Shown piece by piece: positions 26,029-34,701 of a stretch of 64,000 nt of DNA. The DNA comes from Streptomyces qinzhouensis. GTDB taxonomy: Bacteria > Actinomycetota > Actinomycetes > Streptomycetales > Streptomycetaceae. The stretch spans positions 6,758,001 to 6,822,000 of the forward strand of contig NZ_CP042266.1 in the NCBI RefSeq assembly GCF_007856155.1, written 5' to 3'. The translations under genes and the position numbers were made by a program. The notes below the pieces were generated by a model. That model was not told the DNA's origin. It did not search any database and worked only from the letters and a program-made list of their open reading frames with translations. How positions within the stretch are numbered: the first letter of the stretch is position 1; every line of letters begins with the position of its first letter.

Positions 26029-27372
26029 TCATGCGTGAACGGCCCGCTGAACGCGCATGCGGGTGGGTGGGGCCATGAGCAGGGTGCCGATCAGGGGGCG
26101 GTCGGTGACCGGGCCCGCGTGTTCCAGGTGCCAGCTGCCGACGATGGCGGCCACGGCGATCGTGGCCTCGGTGACGCCGAAGACGTCGCCGATGCATTTG
26201 CGGCGGCCTACTCCGAAGCCGAAGAACGCCTGGCGCTGTGCGGGTGTGACCTGTTCGGGGCTCCAGCGGTCGGGGACGAAGGCTTCCGGGTCCGGGAAGA
26301 GTTCCGGGTCGCGGTGCAGCGCGTAGGGGCTGTAGAACACGTCGGAGTCGGCGGGGATGTGGCCTTCGCTCCAGTGGACGTCGGCGGTGGTGGATCTGCT
26401 GACGATCCATCCGGCCGGGTACAGGCGCACGGTCTCGGTGATGACCTGCTGGGTGTACGGGAGGTGGGGGAGGTCGCTGTGGCCGGGCGGGCGTCCGCCG
26501 AGTGTTCCGGTGATCTCGGCCATGAGCCTCTGACGGATGTGGGGGTGGCTGTCGAGCAGGCGTAGGAGCCAGACGAGGGTGGCGGCGGTGGTCTCCACCC
26601 CGCCCATGAGGATGGTGACGACCTGGTCGTAGATGGCCTGCTGGGGGTCGGCTTCCTCTTCGCAGGCGGTGATCACCATGGAGAGCAGGTCCCCGTAGTC
26701 GGTCGTCGTCGCGCGGTAGTGGGAGACAACTTGGTCGAGGACGTGGCGGGTGAGTCGCATCTGCCGGTCGAAGCGCCGGTTGACCGGCAGGGGGATACGG
26801 GGGAAGAGGCTGCCGGGGATCACCATGCGCCAGTACAGGCCCCGCAGGATCTCCGGGAGGGCACGGGCCATCTGCGCTGCCGCGGGTCTGGCCTCCACGG
26901 CCGAGATCAGGGTCCGGGAGGTGACCTTGGCGGTGATCCGGTGCATCTCCTCGTTGAGGCCGATGACCTGTCCGGGCTGCCAGGAGCCGGTGACCTCCGC
27001 GACGCACTCCTGCATGATTCCGGTGTACCGGGCCAGTTGGGTGGAGTGGAACGCGGGCTGCATCAGGGGGCGCTGGCGGGCGTGGTCGGCGGCCGGGCAG
27101 GTGGCGAGGCCGTTGCCGAGGAAGAGGCGCGACTTCTCGATGAGCGGTCCGCCCTTGTCGAAGAGCCTCTGGTCGGCGAGGTGGAGCCGGCGCACCAGGT
27201 CCGGCCGTGTCACCACATATGCGGGCCGGTTCCCCAGCCGGATACGGACGACGGAGCCGTGGTCGCTCAGCCGGTGGAAGAAGGCCAGCGGATCGGGTGC
27301 GAGCCGGGGTACGTGCCCCAGGAGCGGCCATGCCCCGGGGACGATGGGGGACGGGGATACGGACGTTTCCAT
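26029..27372 (-). CDS. Cytochrome P450 2 (terpene oxygenase type)
   Basis: A 447-residue P450 paralogous to P450 1 of this window; both share PGA-PL-GH and FDKGGP. Motifs are I-helix MGGVETTAATLVW, K-helix ETVR, PEAFVPDRW, and heme loop FGFGVGRRKCIG (Cys about 392). It resembles pentalenene-oxygenase-type enzymes. It lies 66 nt after P450 3, which overlaps terpene synthase 2, so the three probably form one leftward operon and act in sequence. ATG 27372 was chosen as the family start (METSVSPSPIVPGAWPLLGH). Confidence 0.92.
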   Translation of the reverse strand: METSVSPSPIVPGAWPLLGHVPRLAPDPLAFFHRLSDHGSVVRIRLGNRPAYVVTRPDLVRRLHLADQRLFDKGGPLIEKSRLFLGNGLATCPAADHARQRPLMQPAFHSTQLARYTGIMQECVAEVTGSWQPGQVIGLNEEMHRITAKVTSRTLISAVEARPAAAQMARALPEILRGLYWRMVIPGSLFPRIPLPVNRRFDRQMRLTRHVLDQVVSHYRATTTDYGDLLSMVITACEEEADPQQAIYDQVVTILMGGVETTAATLVWLLRLLDSHPHIRQRLMAEITGTLGGRPPGHSDLPHLPYTQQVITETVRLYPAGWIVSRSTTADVHWSEGHIPADSDVFYSPYALHRDPELFPDPEAFVPDRWSPEQVTPAQRQAFFGFGVGRRKCIGDVFGVTEATIAVAAIVGSWHLEHAGPVTDRPLIGTLLMAPPTRMRVQRAVHA

Positions 27373-27438
27373 GCGGTCCTCGCGGAGTGGTCGGACGGTA
27401 CGCGGGCGTGGACACTGAGGCCGGCCCGCGGTACGGGT

Positions 27439-28812
27439 TCAGGCGGCACCGGGTCCGGTGGTTCGCGCGCGTGGGGTGATCGTCAGGTGGTGGGGGCGGA
27501 CGGTGGTGCTGGCGACGGGCTTCACCGGGCGGCTGCGGTGGGGGTGCAGGTCCCAGCGGGCGGCGATCTCGGCGACGGTGAGGAGCATCGCCGTCCAGGA
27601 GAAGTTCTCGCCGAGGCACTGCCGGCTGCCGAGGCCGAAGGGGAGATAGGACGAGCGGGAAACGGTGGGGGCGTCCGGGAGCCAGCGGTCGGGGTCGAAG
27701 CGCTGGGGGTCCGGGAAGACTGCCGGGTCGTGGTGGACGATGTACTGGCTGTAGGCGACATTGGCGTGCGCGGGAATCAGGTAACCGCCGAGGTCGACCG
27801 GTGCGGTGGTCCAGCGGGTGAAGAGATAGCCCGGCCCGTGGTGGCGCATCACCTCCGTCAGCACACAGCGGGTGTATTCCAGGGCGGCCAGATCGGCGGG
27901 GCCGGGCGGCCGGCCGCCGCACACCGTGTCCACCTCGCTCCGCACCCGCCGCTGGATGTCCGGGTTCCGGCTGATCTCGTGCAGCGCCCATGCGAGGGCG
28001 GTTCCCGGTGCTTCGCCGGTGGTGCCCAGCATGGTGACGGCCTCGTCCGCGATCTGGGCGTCGGTCATCCCCGCACCCGTGTCGGGGTCCCGGGCCGCCA
28101 GCATGGCCCGGAAGACCCCGCCCGCCGCCTCCGGGCTCTGCCGTCCTTCGCGGATGAGGTCGCCGATGATCTGCCGCAGCCGGGCCAGGGCCCGGTCGAA
28201 TTCACGGTTGGCGGTGACCATGACCCGGTTCGCCCAGGACGGTGCGACCGTCTTGCGCATGACCCCTTTCATCAGGGTCCGCAGCAGCCGGTAGAATTCC
28301 TCTTCCCTCGGCGCCGGGAGCGTGGGGCCGAACAGGGTGGTCAGAAACGCGGCCACCATGACCCGGTCCATCTCGGCGGCGGCCTCGAACGGAATGCCCT
28401 CCCGCCAGCCGGAGACCCGCCCCCGGACGGCATCCCGCATCACATCGGTATGGGCCGCGATGTACGACCGGTTGAACAACGGCTGGAGAATGCGCCGTTG
28501 ACGCCGGTGCCCGTCACCGTTGATGGTGCCGACTCCGCTGCCGAAGATCAGTGCGAGATTGTCGCCCATGCGGCCTCCGGTCTCGAAGTGCCGGGATTCG
28601 GAGGTGAGCACTCGGCGCGTCAGTTCGGGATCGGTGACCATATACATGGGCAGCGTGCCGATGTTGATACGGACGACGCCTCCGTAGGCACGGAGGGAGT
28701 CCAGGAATTCCAGGGTGTGACGCCACAGGTGATAGGCGTGCCCCAGGGCCGGGAGATTTCCCCGGGCCACGGGAATCAGACGCGTTGATTCCTGTGCGGT
28801 GGGCGACGTCAT
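27439..28812 (-). CDS. Cytochrome P450 3 with an atypical I-helix
   Basis: A 457-residue P450 starting at ATG 28812, whose start codon overlaps the stop of terpene synthase 2 (ATGA type), indicating translational coupling. The K-helix EVMR, FDPDRW and heme loop FGLGSRQCLG (Cys about 397) are intact. The oxygen-activation segment reads LGTTGEAPGTALAW, where AG-x-(D/E)TT is usual: the Glu is kept but the Thr is Ala-Pro. Such P450s often catalyse non-hydroxylating or unusual reactions, or protonate oxygen through the substrate. It probably acts first on the product of terpene synthase 2. Confidence 0.92.
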   Translation of the reverse strand: MTSPTAQESTRLIPVARGNLPALGHAYHLWRHTLEFLDSLRAYGGVVRINIGTLPMYMVTDPELTRRVLTSESRHFETGGRMGDNLALIFGSGVGTINGDGHRRQRRILQPLFNRSYIAAHTDVMRDAVRGRVSGWREGIPFEAAAEMDRVMVAAFLTTLFGPTLPAPREEEFYRLLRTLMKGVMRKTVAPSWANRVMVTANREFDRALARLRQIIGDLIREGRQSPEAAGGVFRAMLAARDPDTGAGMTDAQIADEAVTMLGTTGEAPGTALAWALHEISRNPDIQRRVRSEVDTVCGGRPPGPADLAALEYTRCVLTEVMRHHGPGYLFTRWTTAPVDLGGYLIPAHANVAYSQYIVHHDPAVFPDPQRFDPDRWLPDAPTVSRSSYLPFGLGSRQCLGENFSWTAMLLTVAEIAARWDLHPHRSRPVKPVASTTVRPHHLTITPRARTTGPGAA

Positions 28813-29789
28813 GATGCGGTCTCCTGCTCACGGCGGATGTTCTCGGGCGCGTAGCGGCCGGACTGTTCGGCCCAGTCGTAGTCGCCCCGCATGGCCGATC
28901 TCAGGGAGTCGGCGAAACGGTGGACCGATACGCGCTGCGGCTGTGTGAGGCGGTAGCTGTCGCACAGGCCGGGCAGTCCGGCTTCGAGCACCAGGAACCG
29001 CTCCGTGCGGGAGCGGATCATCCGGCGCATCTCCTCGACGGCCTCGGCGCGCGTGCACCGTCGCCGCCGTTCCAGGATGAGCAGCAGATTGTGGATCTCA
29101 CCGCGGGCCTCCTCCTTCTCCACGGAGCAGAGGTCGTTGTGGATGGTGTCCACCTCGGCCGCGATGTGCCGCATGGCGGTCAGCCGACCGTCCGCGTACA
29201 CGTGCTCGGGCACCTCGAAGCGGCCGATCCGTTCGGCCAGATCCACCGTCGGATAGACGCCGATGGTCTCCCGGCGCAGCAGCAGATGCTCCTCGACCGT
29301 GGGCATGAGACCGCGCTGCCGGTGACGCGCCTCGACGACATACCCGGAGAGATAGGTGCGCCAGTGCTCTGCGGCGCGTTGGCGCCACTGCGGGGACATA
29401 CCATCACAACTCCGCCGCCACAGATCGCAGAATGCCTGGACCACGGGGGCCTCGGAGGGTGCGGCCGGCGGCCCGAGAATCCGGGTGATGCTTTCCGCCA
29501 GGGCCCCTGCCCGGGTGGGGTCTTCGCCCTCCGGCCCGTCGAACATGTCGTCGAACAGGAAGAACCAGCTCATGAGGTCCACGCCGAGATCGAGGTCGTC
29601 ACCGACCGCATCGGGATAGAAGCGTGCCGCCAGTTCCGCGTAGCGGGCACCCGCGTGTCTCCTGATGGCCTCCTCGGTGTCCAGGAGGCCGTGTGACCGG
29701 GGCCAGTGAAGGTGCTGATCCCTTGCGCGGTCGACATCACGACTGATCCGCCGCGGGAACGGAATATGAAGGTCGATACCTCTGGGCAC
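28809..29789 (-). CDS. Class I terpene synthase 2
   Basis: A 326-residue terpene cyclase from GTG 29789, with GAGGAAG 7 nt upstream. The aspartate-rich motif is FLFDDMFDG (about residues 76-84), the central Arg region is RRETIGVYPTVDLAER, the NSE motif is HNDLCSVEKEE (about 217-227), and the ending is SGRYAPE. The family is that of pentalenene-like bacterial cyclases. It is paralogous to terpene synthase 1, with identical motif spacing but modest similarity, so the two probably make different skeletons. It is the first gene of a leftward operon with P450 3 and P450 2. Whether it uses FPP or GGPP depends on the prenyl synthase at 16.4 kb, the only one in the window. Confidence 0.93.
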   Translation of the reverse strand: MPRGIDLHIPFPRRISRDVDRARDQHLHWPRSHGLLDTEEAIRRHAGARYAELAARFYPDAVGDDLDLGVDLMSWFFLFDDMFDGPEGEDPTRAGALAESITRILGPPAAPSEAPVVQAFCDLWRRSCDGMSPQWRQRAAEHWRTYLSGYVVEARHRQRGLMPTVEEHLLLRRETIGVYPTVDLAERIGRFEVPEHVYADGRLTAMRHIAAEVDTIHNDLCSVEKEEARGEIHNLLLILERRRRCTRAEAVEEMRRMIRSRTERFLVLEAGLPGLCDSYRLTQPQRVSVHRFADSLRSAMRGDYDWAEQSGRYAPENIRREQETAS

Positions 29790-30189
29790 GGCTTCTTCCT
29801 CGCAGAATGATCAGGGCCGATCAGTTCCGGACGCCCCCACGGACTACTTCTCACCGAAGAGTCGCTCCGGACCCGCTTCCCGGCGCCCGCACCCCGAAAC
29901 CGGCTCCGCGCCGATTCGGCCCGAAAGCCGGGGAGAGGGTTTCTCTCTGAAGGCTCGACCGCCGGGACCACTCCCTGTTCCGGCGATATCCGGGCCACGG
30001 GGTCATGAGGTCTCGGAATCCACAGGGGGCGGATACTCGAATGTATGTGTGTTGTACGTATGAATGAGTGGGGAACTCTTCGTGCAATGCGCCACTTACC
30101 GGTCGCGGAACGGGGCTTGTCCAGGATGCACCGGACAGCGCCTGCGGTATATGCTTGCCCGTCTCACTAAGTTGCGCGAGAGTCCCTTC
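29790..30189. promoter_or_regulatory. Divergent promoter region between terpene synthase 2 and the AraC gene
   Basis: A 400-bp region between two divergent genes, with lower GC around 30030-30065 (AATGTATGTGTGTTGTACGT), where a promoter is most plausible. The AraC-type protein to the right is the natural candidate to bind here. No clear direct-repeat operator could be defined by eye. Confidence 0.4.
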
Positions 30190-31227
30190 ATGGGCGCACC
30201 GCCGTATCTGGGATCGACCAATCCCGACCCACTCACCCACACTCTCAATGTCACCGGTGCGCGCTGCGTACTCGCTCGCGGTCTCACCGCCGGCGGAGAC
30301 TGGGCCCTGCGGTTTCCGGCCCCCGGCAGACTCAAGGTCCACGCCGTGTTGAGGGGCGTCACCTGGCTGACGGTCGACGGCGACGAGCGACCCGTGTTGC
30401 TGAAGTCGGGGGATGTGGTGGCCTTCGGCGGAGGTCTGCCCTACGTCCTGGCCGCCGATACGTCCGTGCCCCCGCAGGACGCACTGGCACTGCTCGGAAC
30501 CTCCCCCCACCTCTTCGCCCACGCCGGAGACGAGGGCATCACCGACGTCGTGTCGGTCGGAGCCCACTTCGAACTGAATACGGCAGGAGAGGACTTGTTG
30601 CTCCAGGTGCTGCCCCCGGTGATTCACCTGCCCCGGGACGGCGAGGAGGCACCGACGCTGTGCTGGCTCCTCGAACAGGTGCTGCGCGAGATGAGCTCCG
30701 ACCGCCCGGGCAGCGGCAACGTGACCGAATACCTCTCCCACATGGTCTTCGCCCACGTCCTGCGTGCCTACCTCGCCCGGAACGAGTCCTTCCCTGCGGG
30801 CTGGCTCCGGGCCCTCGCCGACGAACGCATCGCCCCGGCCCTGCACCTGATGCACACCGATCCCGCCCGGCCCTGGCAGCTCTCCGAACTCGCCCGGGCA
30901 GCCGCCATGTCACGCAGCGCCTTCGCCAGAGCCTTCACCTCCGTGGCGGGCGTACCACCGCTCACCTACCTCCACCAATGGCGCATGCGCCTGGCCGAAC
31001 ACACCCTGCTCCATGAAGACACACCGGTCTCGGAGCTGGCACTCTCCCTCGGCTACGCCTCCGAGAGCGCCTTCAGCCACGCCTTCAAACGGGAAAACGG
31101 AGTCGCCCCCAAGCGCTACCGGGACACCGCCCGTGTGCCACGGGACCGCGACGAAGTCGAACGAGCGGTGGCCGCCGCCTTCAGAAAGGTGTGCCAACCC
31201 GGCGGGGAACACTCCGCCGGCCGATGA
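30190..31227 (+). CDS. AraC-family transcriptional regulator (cupin AraC-binding domain)
   Basis: A 345-residue regulator. The N-terminal cupin-type domain (CVLARGLTAGGDWALRFP, VLRGVTWLTVDGDE, SGDVVAFGGGLPYVLA) matches the AraC_binding_2/6 type. The C-terminal double helix-turn-helix contains WQLSELARAAAMSRSAFARAFTSVAG and PVSELALSLGYASESAFSHAFKRENG, followed by PKRYR. ATG 30190 is used (GAGAG upstream); ATG 30151 is in frame and possible. It is divergent from terpene synthase 2 and is the best candidate for an activator of that operon. Confidence 0.88.
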   Translation: MGAPPYLGSTNPDPLTHTLNVTGARCVLARGLTAGGDWALRFPAPGRLKVHAVLRGVTWLTVDGDERPVLLKSGDVVAFGGGLPYVLAADTSVPPQDALALLGTSPHLFAHAGDEGITDVVSVGAHFELNTAGEDLLLQVLPPVIHLPRDGEEAPTLCWLLEQVLREMSSDRPGSGNVTEYLSHMVFAHVLRAYLARNESFPAGWLRALADERIAPALHLMHTDPARPWQLSELARAAAMSRSAFARAFTSVAGVPPLTYLHQWRMRLAEHTLLHEDTPVSELALSLGYASESAFSHAFKRENGVAPKRYRDTARVPRDRDEVERAVAAAFRKVCQPGGEHSAGR

Positions 31228-31492
31228 AACCCCCATCGGCCGCCGCAGGGCCGTACGGCCCGGCAGAGATGAGCGCTCCTTCCGGCACTTCGGGCAAGAG
31301 GCGTCCGGGCCCTTCCCGGCCGAAGGGGGCGGTGGCGACCCGCTGGAGGTGCGCGGGATCGCGGAGCTGCCATCGAGCGGGACCAGGACAACGGGACCTC
31401 AAGACCGGATACTCGTCTCCACGCCTGCTGCTCCGTGTCCTGCCGAGACCGTGAGGGATGCCCGCGCCGGTTGTGTTCTCGCCGAAGTGGGA
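31228..31492. other. Short convergent intergenic region
   Basis: About 265 bp between the converging AraC and aldehyde dehydrogenase genes. No gene is visible; transcription terminators are expected but no clear hairpin stood out. Confidence 0.4.
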
Positions 31493-32935
31493 CTACCGCC
31501 GCCGGATCGTGATGGTCTGCGGCAGCGTGTAATCCAGCAGCCCCTCCTGGCCGCCTTCGGTTCCCAGGCCGGACTGCTTGTGCCCGCCGAAGGTGACATG
31601 CGGGGAAAGGTGCTGGACCTCATTGATCCACACCGTGCCGGCCCGCAGCCGCCGCCCGACCGCCGCTGCCGTCTCGGCGTCCGCCGACCAGACCGAAGCG
31701 CCCAAGCCGTACTCGCCGGTGTTGGCCCGCGCGACAGCGTCCTCGACGTCGTCGAACCTCAGCAACGGCAGCACCGGTCCGAACTGCTCCTCCTGCACGA
31801 TGCGCGCGTCGTCCGGCGGGTTGTCGACGAGCGTCAGTGGTACGAGATAGCCGGGCCCGTCCGCAGGGACTCCGCCGAGGAGGAAATCGTGGCCTGCCTG
31901 CCGGGAGTCGCGCAGCAGGTCCACCACACGGTCGTACTGACGGCGGTTCTGGACCGGGCCGAGCCGGACGCCCGGCTCGGTGCCGTCGCCGACGGTGACG
32001 GAGGCGGCATATGAGGCCAAGGCCCGCTTCAGCGGCTCGTGGACGTCCCGGTGGATGTAGAGACGCTTGATGGCCAGGCATACCTGGCCCGAGTTGGCGA
32101 ACGCGCCCCAGAACAGCTTCGCGGCGACATGGTCCACATCGACGTCCGGGAGCACGATCGCCGGATCGTTGCCGCCCAGCTCCAGCGTCACCCGCTTCAG
32201 ACGCGGCGCCGCGCCCGCCATGACCCGGCGGCCGGTCGGCGTCGAGCCGGTGTAACTGATCATGTCGATGCCCGGGTGGGAGGTGACGCGCGGTCCCAGG
32301 CCGTCCTCGCCCGAGACGACGTTCAGTACGCCGGGCGGCAGCACACCGCGCAGAAGCTCGCCCACCTTGAGGGAGGTCAGCGGAGTGAACGGGGACGGCT
32401 TCCAGACCACGGTGCACCCGGCAAGCAGCGCCGGGCCGATCTTGAACGCCGCGTTCCCGATCGGGTAGTTCCACGGCACGATCGCGCCGACGACACCCAC
32501 CGGCACGTGCCGGGTGGTCGAGAGCCGGTCGGGGCTGTCCTCGTTCACGGTCTCCGGCAGCGTCAGGGCGGCGGTCTCACGCAGCCACCAGCAGAAGCCC
32601 CTGATCTCGCCCGCGGCGTCGGCCAGGGGCTTGCCCTGCTCGGCCGTCAACAGCCGGGCCAGGGGCTCGACACGGGTTTCGACGGCGTCGGCGACCGCCA
32701 GCAGAGCCTCGCGGCGCATGTCGAACGAGGTCGCCGACCAGGCCGGGAGGGCGTTGCGGGCGGCCGAGACGGCCTGGTCGAGCTGCTCGTCGGAGCAGGA
32801 CGGGGCGTGGGCGACGACGGATTCGTCGATCGGGTTGACGACCGGGCAGGCTGGCGGCGCGGCCACGGCCGCACCGCCGATGGTGAGGGTGAAGCCGGTG
32901 GATTCCAGTTCGGGGATCGCGTTCATGACGTGCAC
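31493..32935 (-). CDS. Aldehyde dehydrogenase
   Basis: A complete NAD(P)+-dependent aldehyde dehydrogenase of about 480 residues. It shows IVPWNYPIGNAAFKIGPALLAG with the catalytic Asn, WKPSPFTPLT with the cofactor Lys, SYTGSTPTGRRV, the general-base Glu in LELGGNDP, and the nucleophile Cys in NSGQVCLAIKR. EEQFGPVLPLLRF and the C-terminal GGHKQSGLG follow. Two starts are close: GTG 32935 has GAGG at a good distance; ATG 32926 is three codons in. It is divergent from an XRE regulator. It could oxidise an aldehyde formed by the P450s, or be unrelated to the terpene genes. Confidence 0.9.
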   Translation of the reverse strand: MHVMNAIPELESTGFTLTIGGAAVAAPPACPVVNPIDESVVAHAPSCSDEQLDQAVSAARNALPAWSATSFDMRREALLAVADAVETRVEPLARLLTAEQGKPLADAAGEIRGFCWWLRETAALTLPETVNEDSPDRLSTTRHVPVGVVGAIVPWNYPIGNAAFKIGPALLAGCTVVWKPSPFTPLTSLKVGELLRGVLPPGVLNVVSGEDGLGPRVTSHPGIDMISYTGSTPTGRRVMAGAAPRLKRVTLELGGNDPAIVLPDVDVDHVAAKLFWGAFANSGQVCLAIKRLYIHRDVHEPLKRALASYAASVTVGDGTEPGVRLGPVQNRRQYDRVVDLLRDSRQAGHDFLLGGVPADGPGYLVPLTLVDNPPDDARIVQEEQFGPVLPLLRFDDVEDAVARANTGEYGLGASVWSADAETAAAVGRRLRAGTVWINEVQHLSPHVTFGGHKQSGLGTEGGQEGLLDYTLPQTITIRRR

Positions 32936-33036
32936 TGTCGCCTCTTCCGGGCAGGGGAGGAAGGCCGGTCCTTCCCAGGTGTACGGCACCCAGGAAGACG
33001 GCCCCCGACCGGGCCGGGGCGACGTACTCTGCCCGG

Positions 33037-33972
33037 ATGAGCGGTAACCAGCTGGGAGAGTTCCTGCGCGCCCGCCGTTCCCTGCTCCAGCCCGACGATG
33101 TCGGGCTGGCCGCCACCCGTGCGCGGCGGGTCGCCGGACTGCGCCGCGAGGAGGTGGCCGTCCTGGCCGGCGTCAGCGCCGACTACTACGCACGGCTGGA
33201 GCAGGGCCGGGAGAGACACCCGTCGGGCCAGGTGATCGACGCCATCGCCCGCGCGCTGCGGCTGGAGGACGACGCCCACCGGCACGCCTACCGTCTGGCC
33301 GGCCTGACCCCGAAGACCGAACAGCGCCCCGGTCCCCCTGATCAGGACCGTGTTGACCCCGGCCTGATGCGGTTGATGGACGCCCTCCCCACCGCCGTCG
33401 CGTACATCGTCAACCGGCGGCTGGACATCCTCGCCTCCAACGCCCTCGCCGACGCGCTGCTGGCACCGCTGGCCGACCGCCACAGCATGGTCCGTACCCT
33501 GTTCCGCGACCCGTCCGCCCGGGAGCTGTTTGCCGACTGGCATGCGGTCGCCCGTGACACGGTCGAGGCGCTGCGGCTGGCCGCCGGGCACGACCAGCAC
33601 GATCCCGACATCAACACCCTGGTTGTCGAACTCCTCGCCGAAAGCACGGAATTCGCGGCTCTCTGGCGCGACCACCGGGTCAGTGGACTGGGAAGCAAGA
33701 CCAAGGTGTTCAACCACCCGGACGTGGGGCGGATCACCCTCGCCTACCAGGCATTCGAGGTCCAGGGAACACCAGGACAGTATCTGCTGGCCGGAACCGC
33801 AGAATCAGGGAGCGCGGACGCCGACTCACTCGCCCTGCTCGGATCCCGCCACACCGGAGGTCGGTCACGGCAGCGCCCGACCACACGGCCCACCACGACC
33901 AAGACGGTGCCAGGCGCAGAGGCAGCGCCCGTCGATCCCGACAGCGCCAGTTTCGACAGCCGGCCTGCCTGA
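33037..33972 (+). CDS. XRE-family regulator with MmyB-like ligand-binding domain
   Basis: A 311-residue protein. The N-terminal helix-turn-helix contains RRVAGLRREEVAVLAGVSADYYARLEQGRERHPSGQVIDAIARAL (about residues 30-75). A C-terminal MmyB-like (MLTR) domain follows, with LPTAVAYIVNRRLDILASNALADALL and KVFNHPDVGRITLAYQAFEV. This family typically sits divergently from an oxidoreductase gene it controls, as here with the aldehyde dehydrogenase. The last 50 residues are low-complexity. ATG 33037 is the family start. Confidence 0.9.
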   Translation: MSGNQLGEFLRARRSLLQPDDVGLAATRARRVAGLRREEVAVLAGVSADYYARLEQGRERHPSGQVIDAIARALRLEDDAHRHAYRLAGLTPKTEQRPGPPDQDRVDPGLMRLMDALPTAVAYIVNRRLDILASNALADALLAPLADRHSMVRTLFRDPSARELFADWHAVARDTVEALRLAAGHDQHDPDINTLVVELLAESTEFAALWRDHRVSGLGSKTKVFNHPDVGRITLAYQAFEVQGTPGQYLLAGTAESGSADADSLALLGSRHTGGRSRQRPTTRPTTTKTVPGAEAAPVDPDSASFDSRPA

Positions 33973-34701
33973 CGAATTGCCCAGCACGCCGACGACCGCA
34001 ACGACTAGCGCGCCGCACTCCTTCCCTTCCTGGCCCGCGTCGTCGCCGATGGCCTCGACGAGGTGCTTCTCGCTTTGCTGGCCACTGCTCCTTCACCCCG
34101 AAGTACAGCCCGACCTCGACCAGTCATTCCAACAGGTCAAAGAGGTCCGCAGCGTTCGTCGCCCCAATAGGACTTGCATTTCGGGGCCAGCGGACCATCG
34201 TCACGCGGGGCTCATGCTCCCCCGGGACTGCCGAATGTCCCGCTGATCTGGCTCGCTCGAAGGACGACGCCCAAGGACCGGGTACTGATCCTGGCCTCGC
34301 TGCGCCATTGGTGACATTGTTGATCTTTAGGGAACTGAATCCCCGAACCATGAGGTGCCGGGGCACGCCACCACTGCCGACTGCCGGGGCCGGTTCAACC
34401 GGCCGGGAGGTGTCTGTCAGGTCGCGTGCCGTCCGGCCTCAGCCACTTCTCCGTGGGTAGCCAAACAGAACCGTCTCCGGAGGCCGTTGGCTGATTCCGC
34501 GTTTTCCCAGGTCAGCACCTTATCTGACACCTCGTCAGGGAAGCGATTCCGCGAATATCCCGCCAAGAGGAAATGCCCGATGATGCGCTTTATGTCCATA
34601 TTGTAGCGCTTTCCCCGCCAGGAAGGCTCGTGTGGTCAGGCGCGAAATGATCCAGCCCTTGTCCTCGTTGCGCCCTGGAGGTGATCTCTGATAGGGGGGC
34701 G
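33973..34701. other. Gene-free or decayed region at the right end of the terpene locus
   Basis: About 730 bp with no recognisable coding sequence on either strand. Short frames exist but none has a ribosome site or domain. The local AT content is somewhat higher around 34300-34620. It separates the terpene locus from the integrative-element remains. Confidence 0.5.

Noticed and set aside
26719..28788. 689-codon frame antisense to P450 2 and P450 3
   Set aside because: Antisense shadow; no recognisable domain.
8500..34700. Search for the right attachment site matching the tRNA-Pro 3' end
   Set aside because: No second copy of the tRNA tail was seen in the window, so element boundaries on the right cannot be given.
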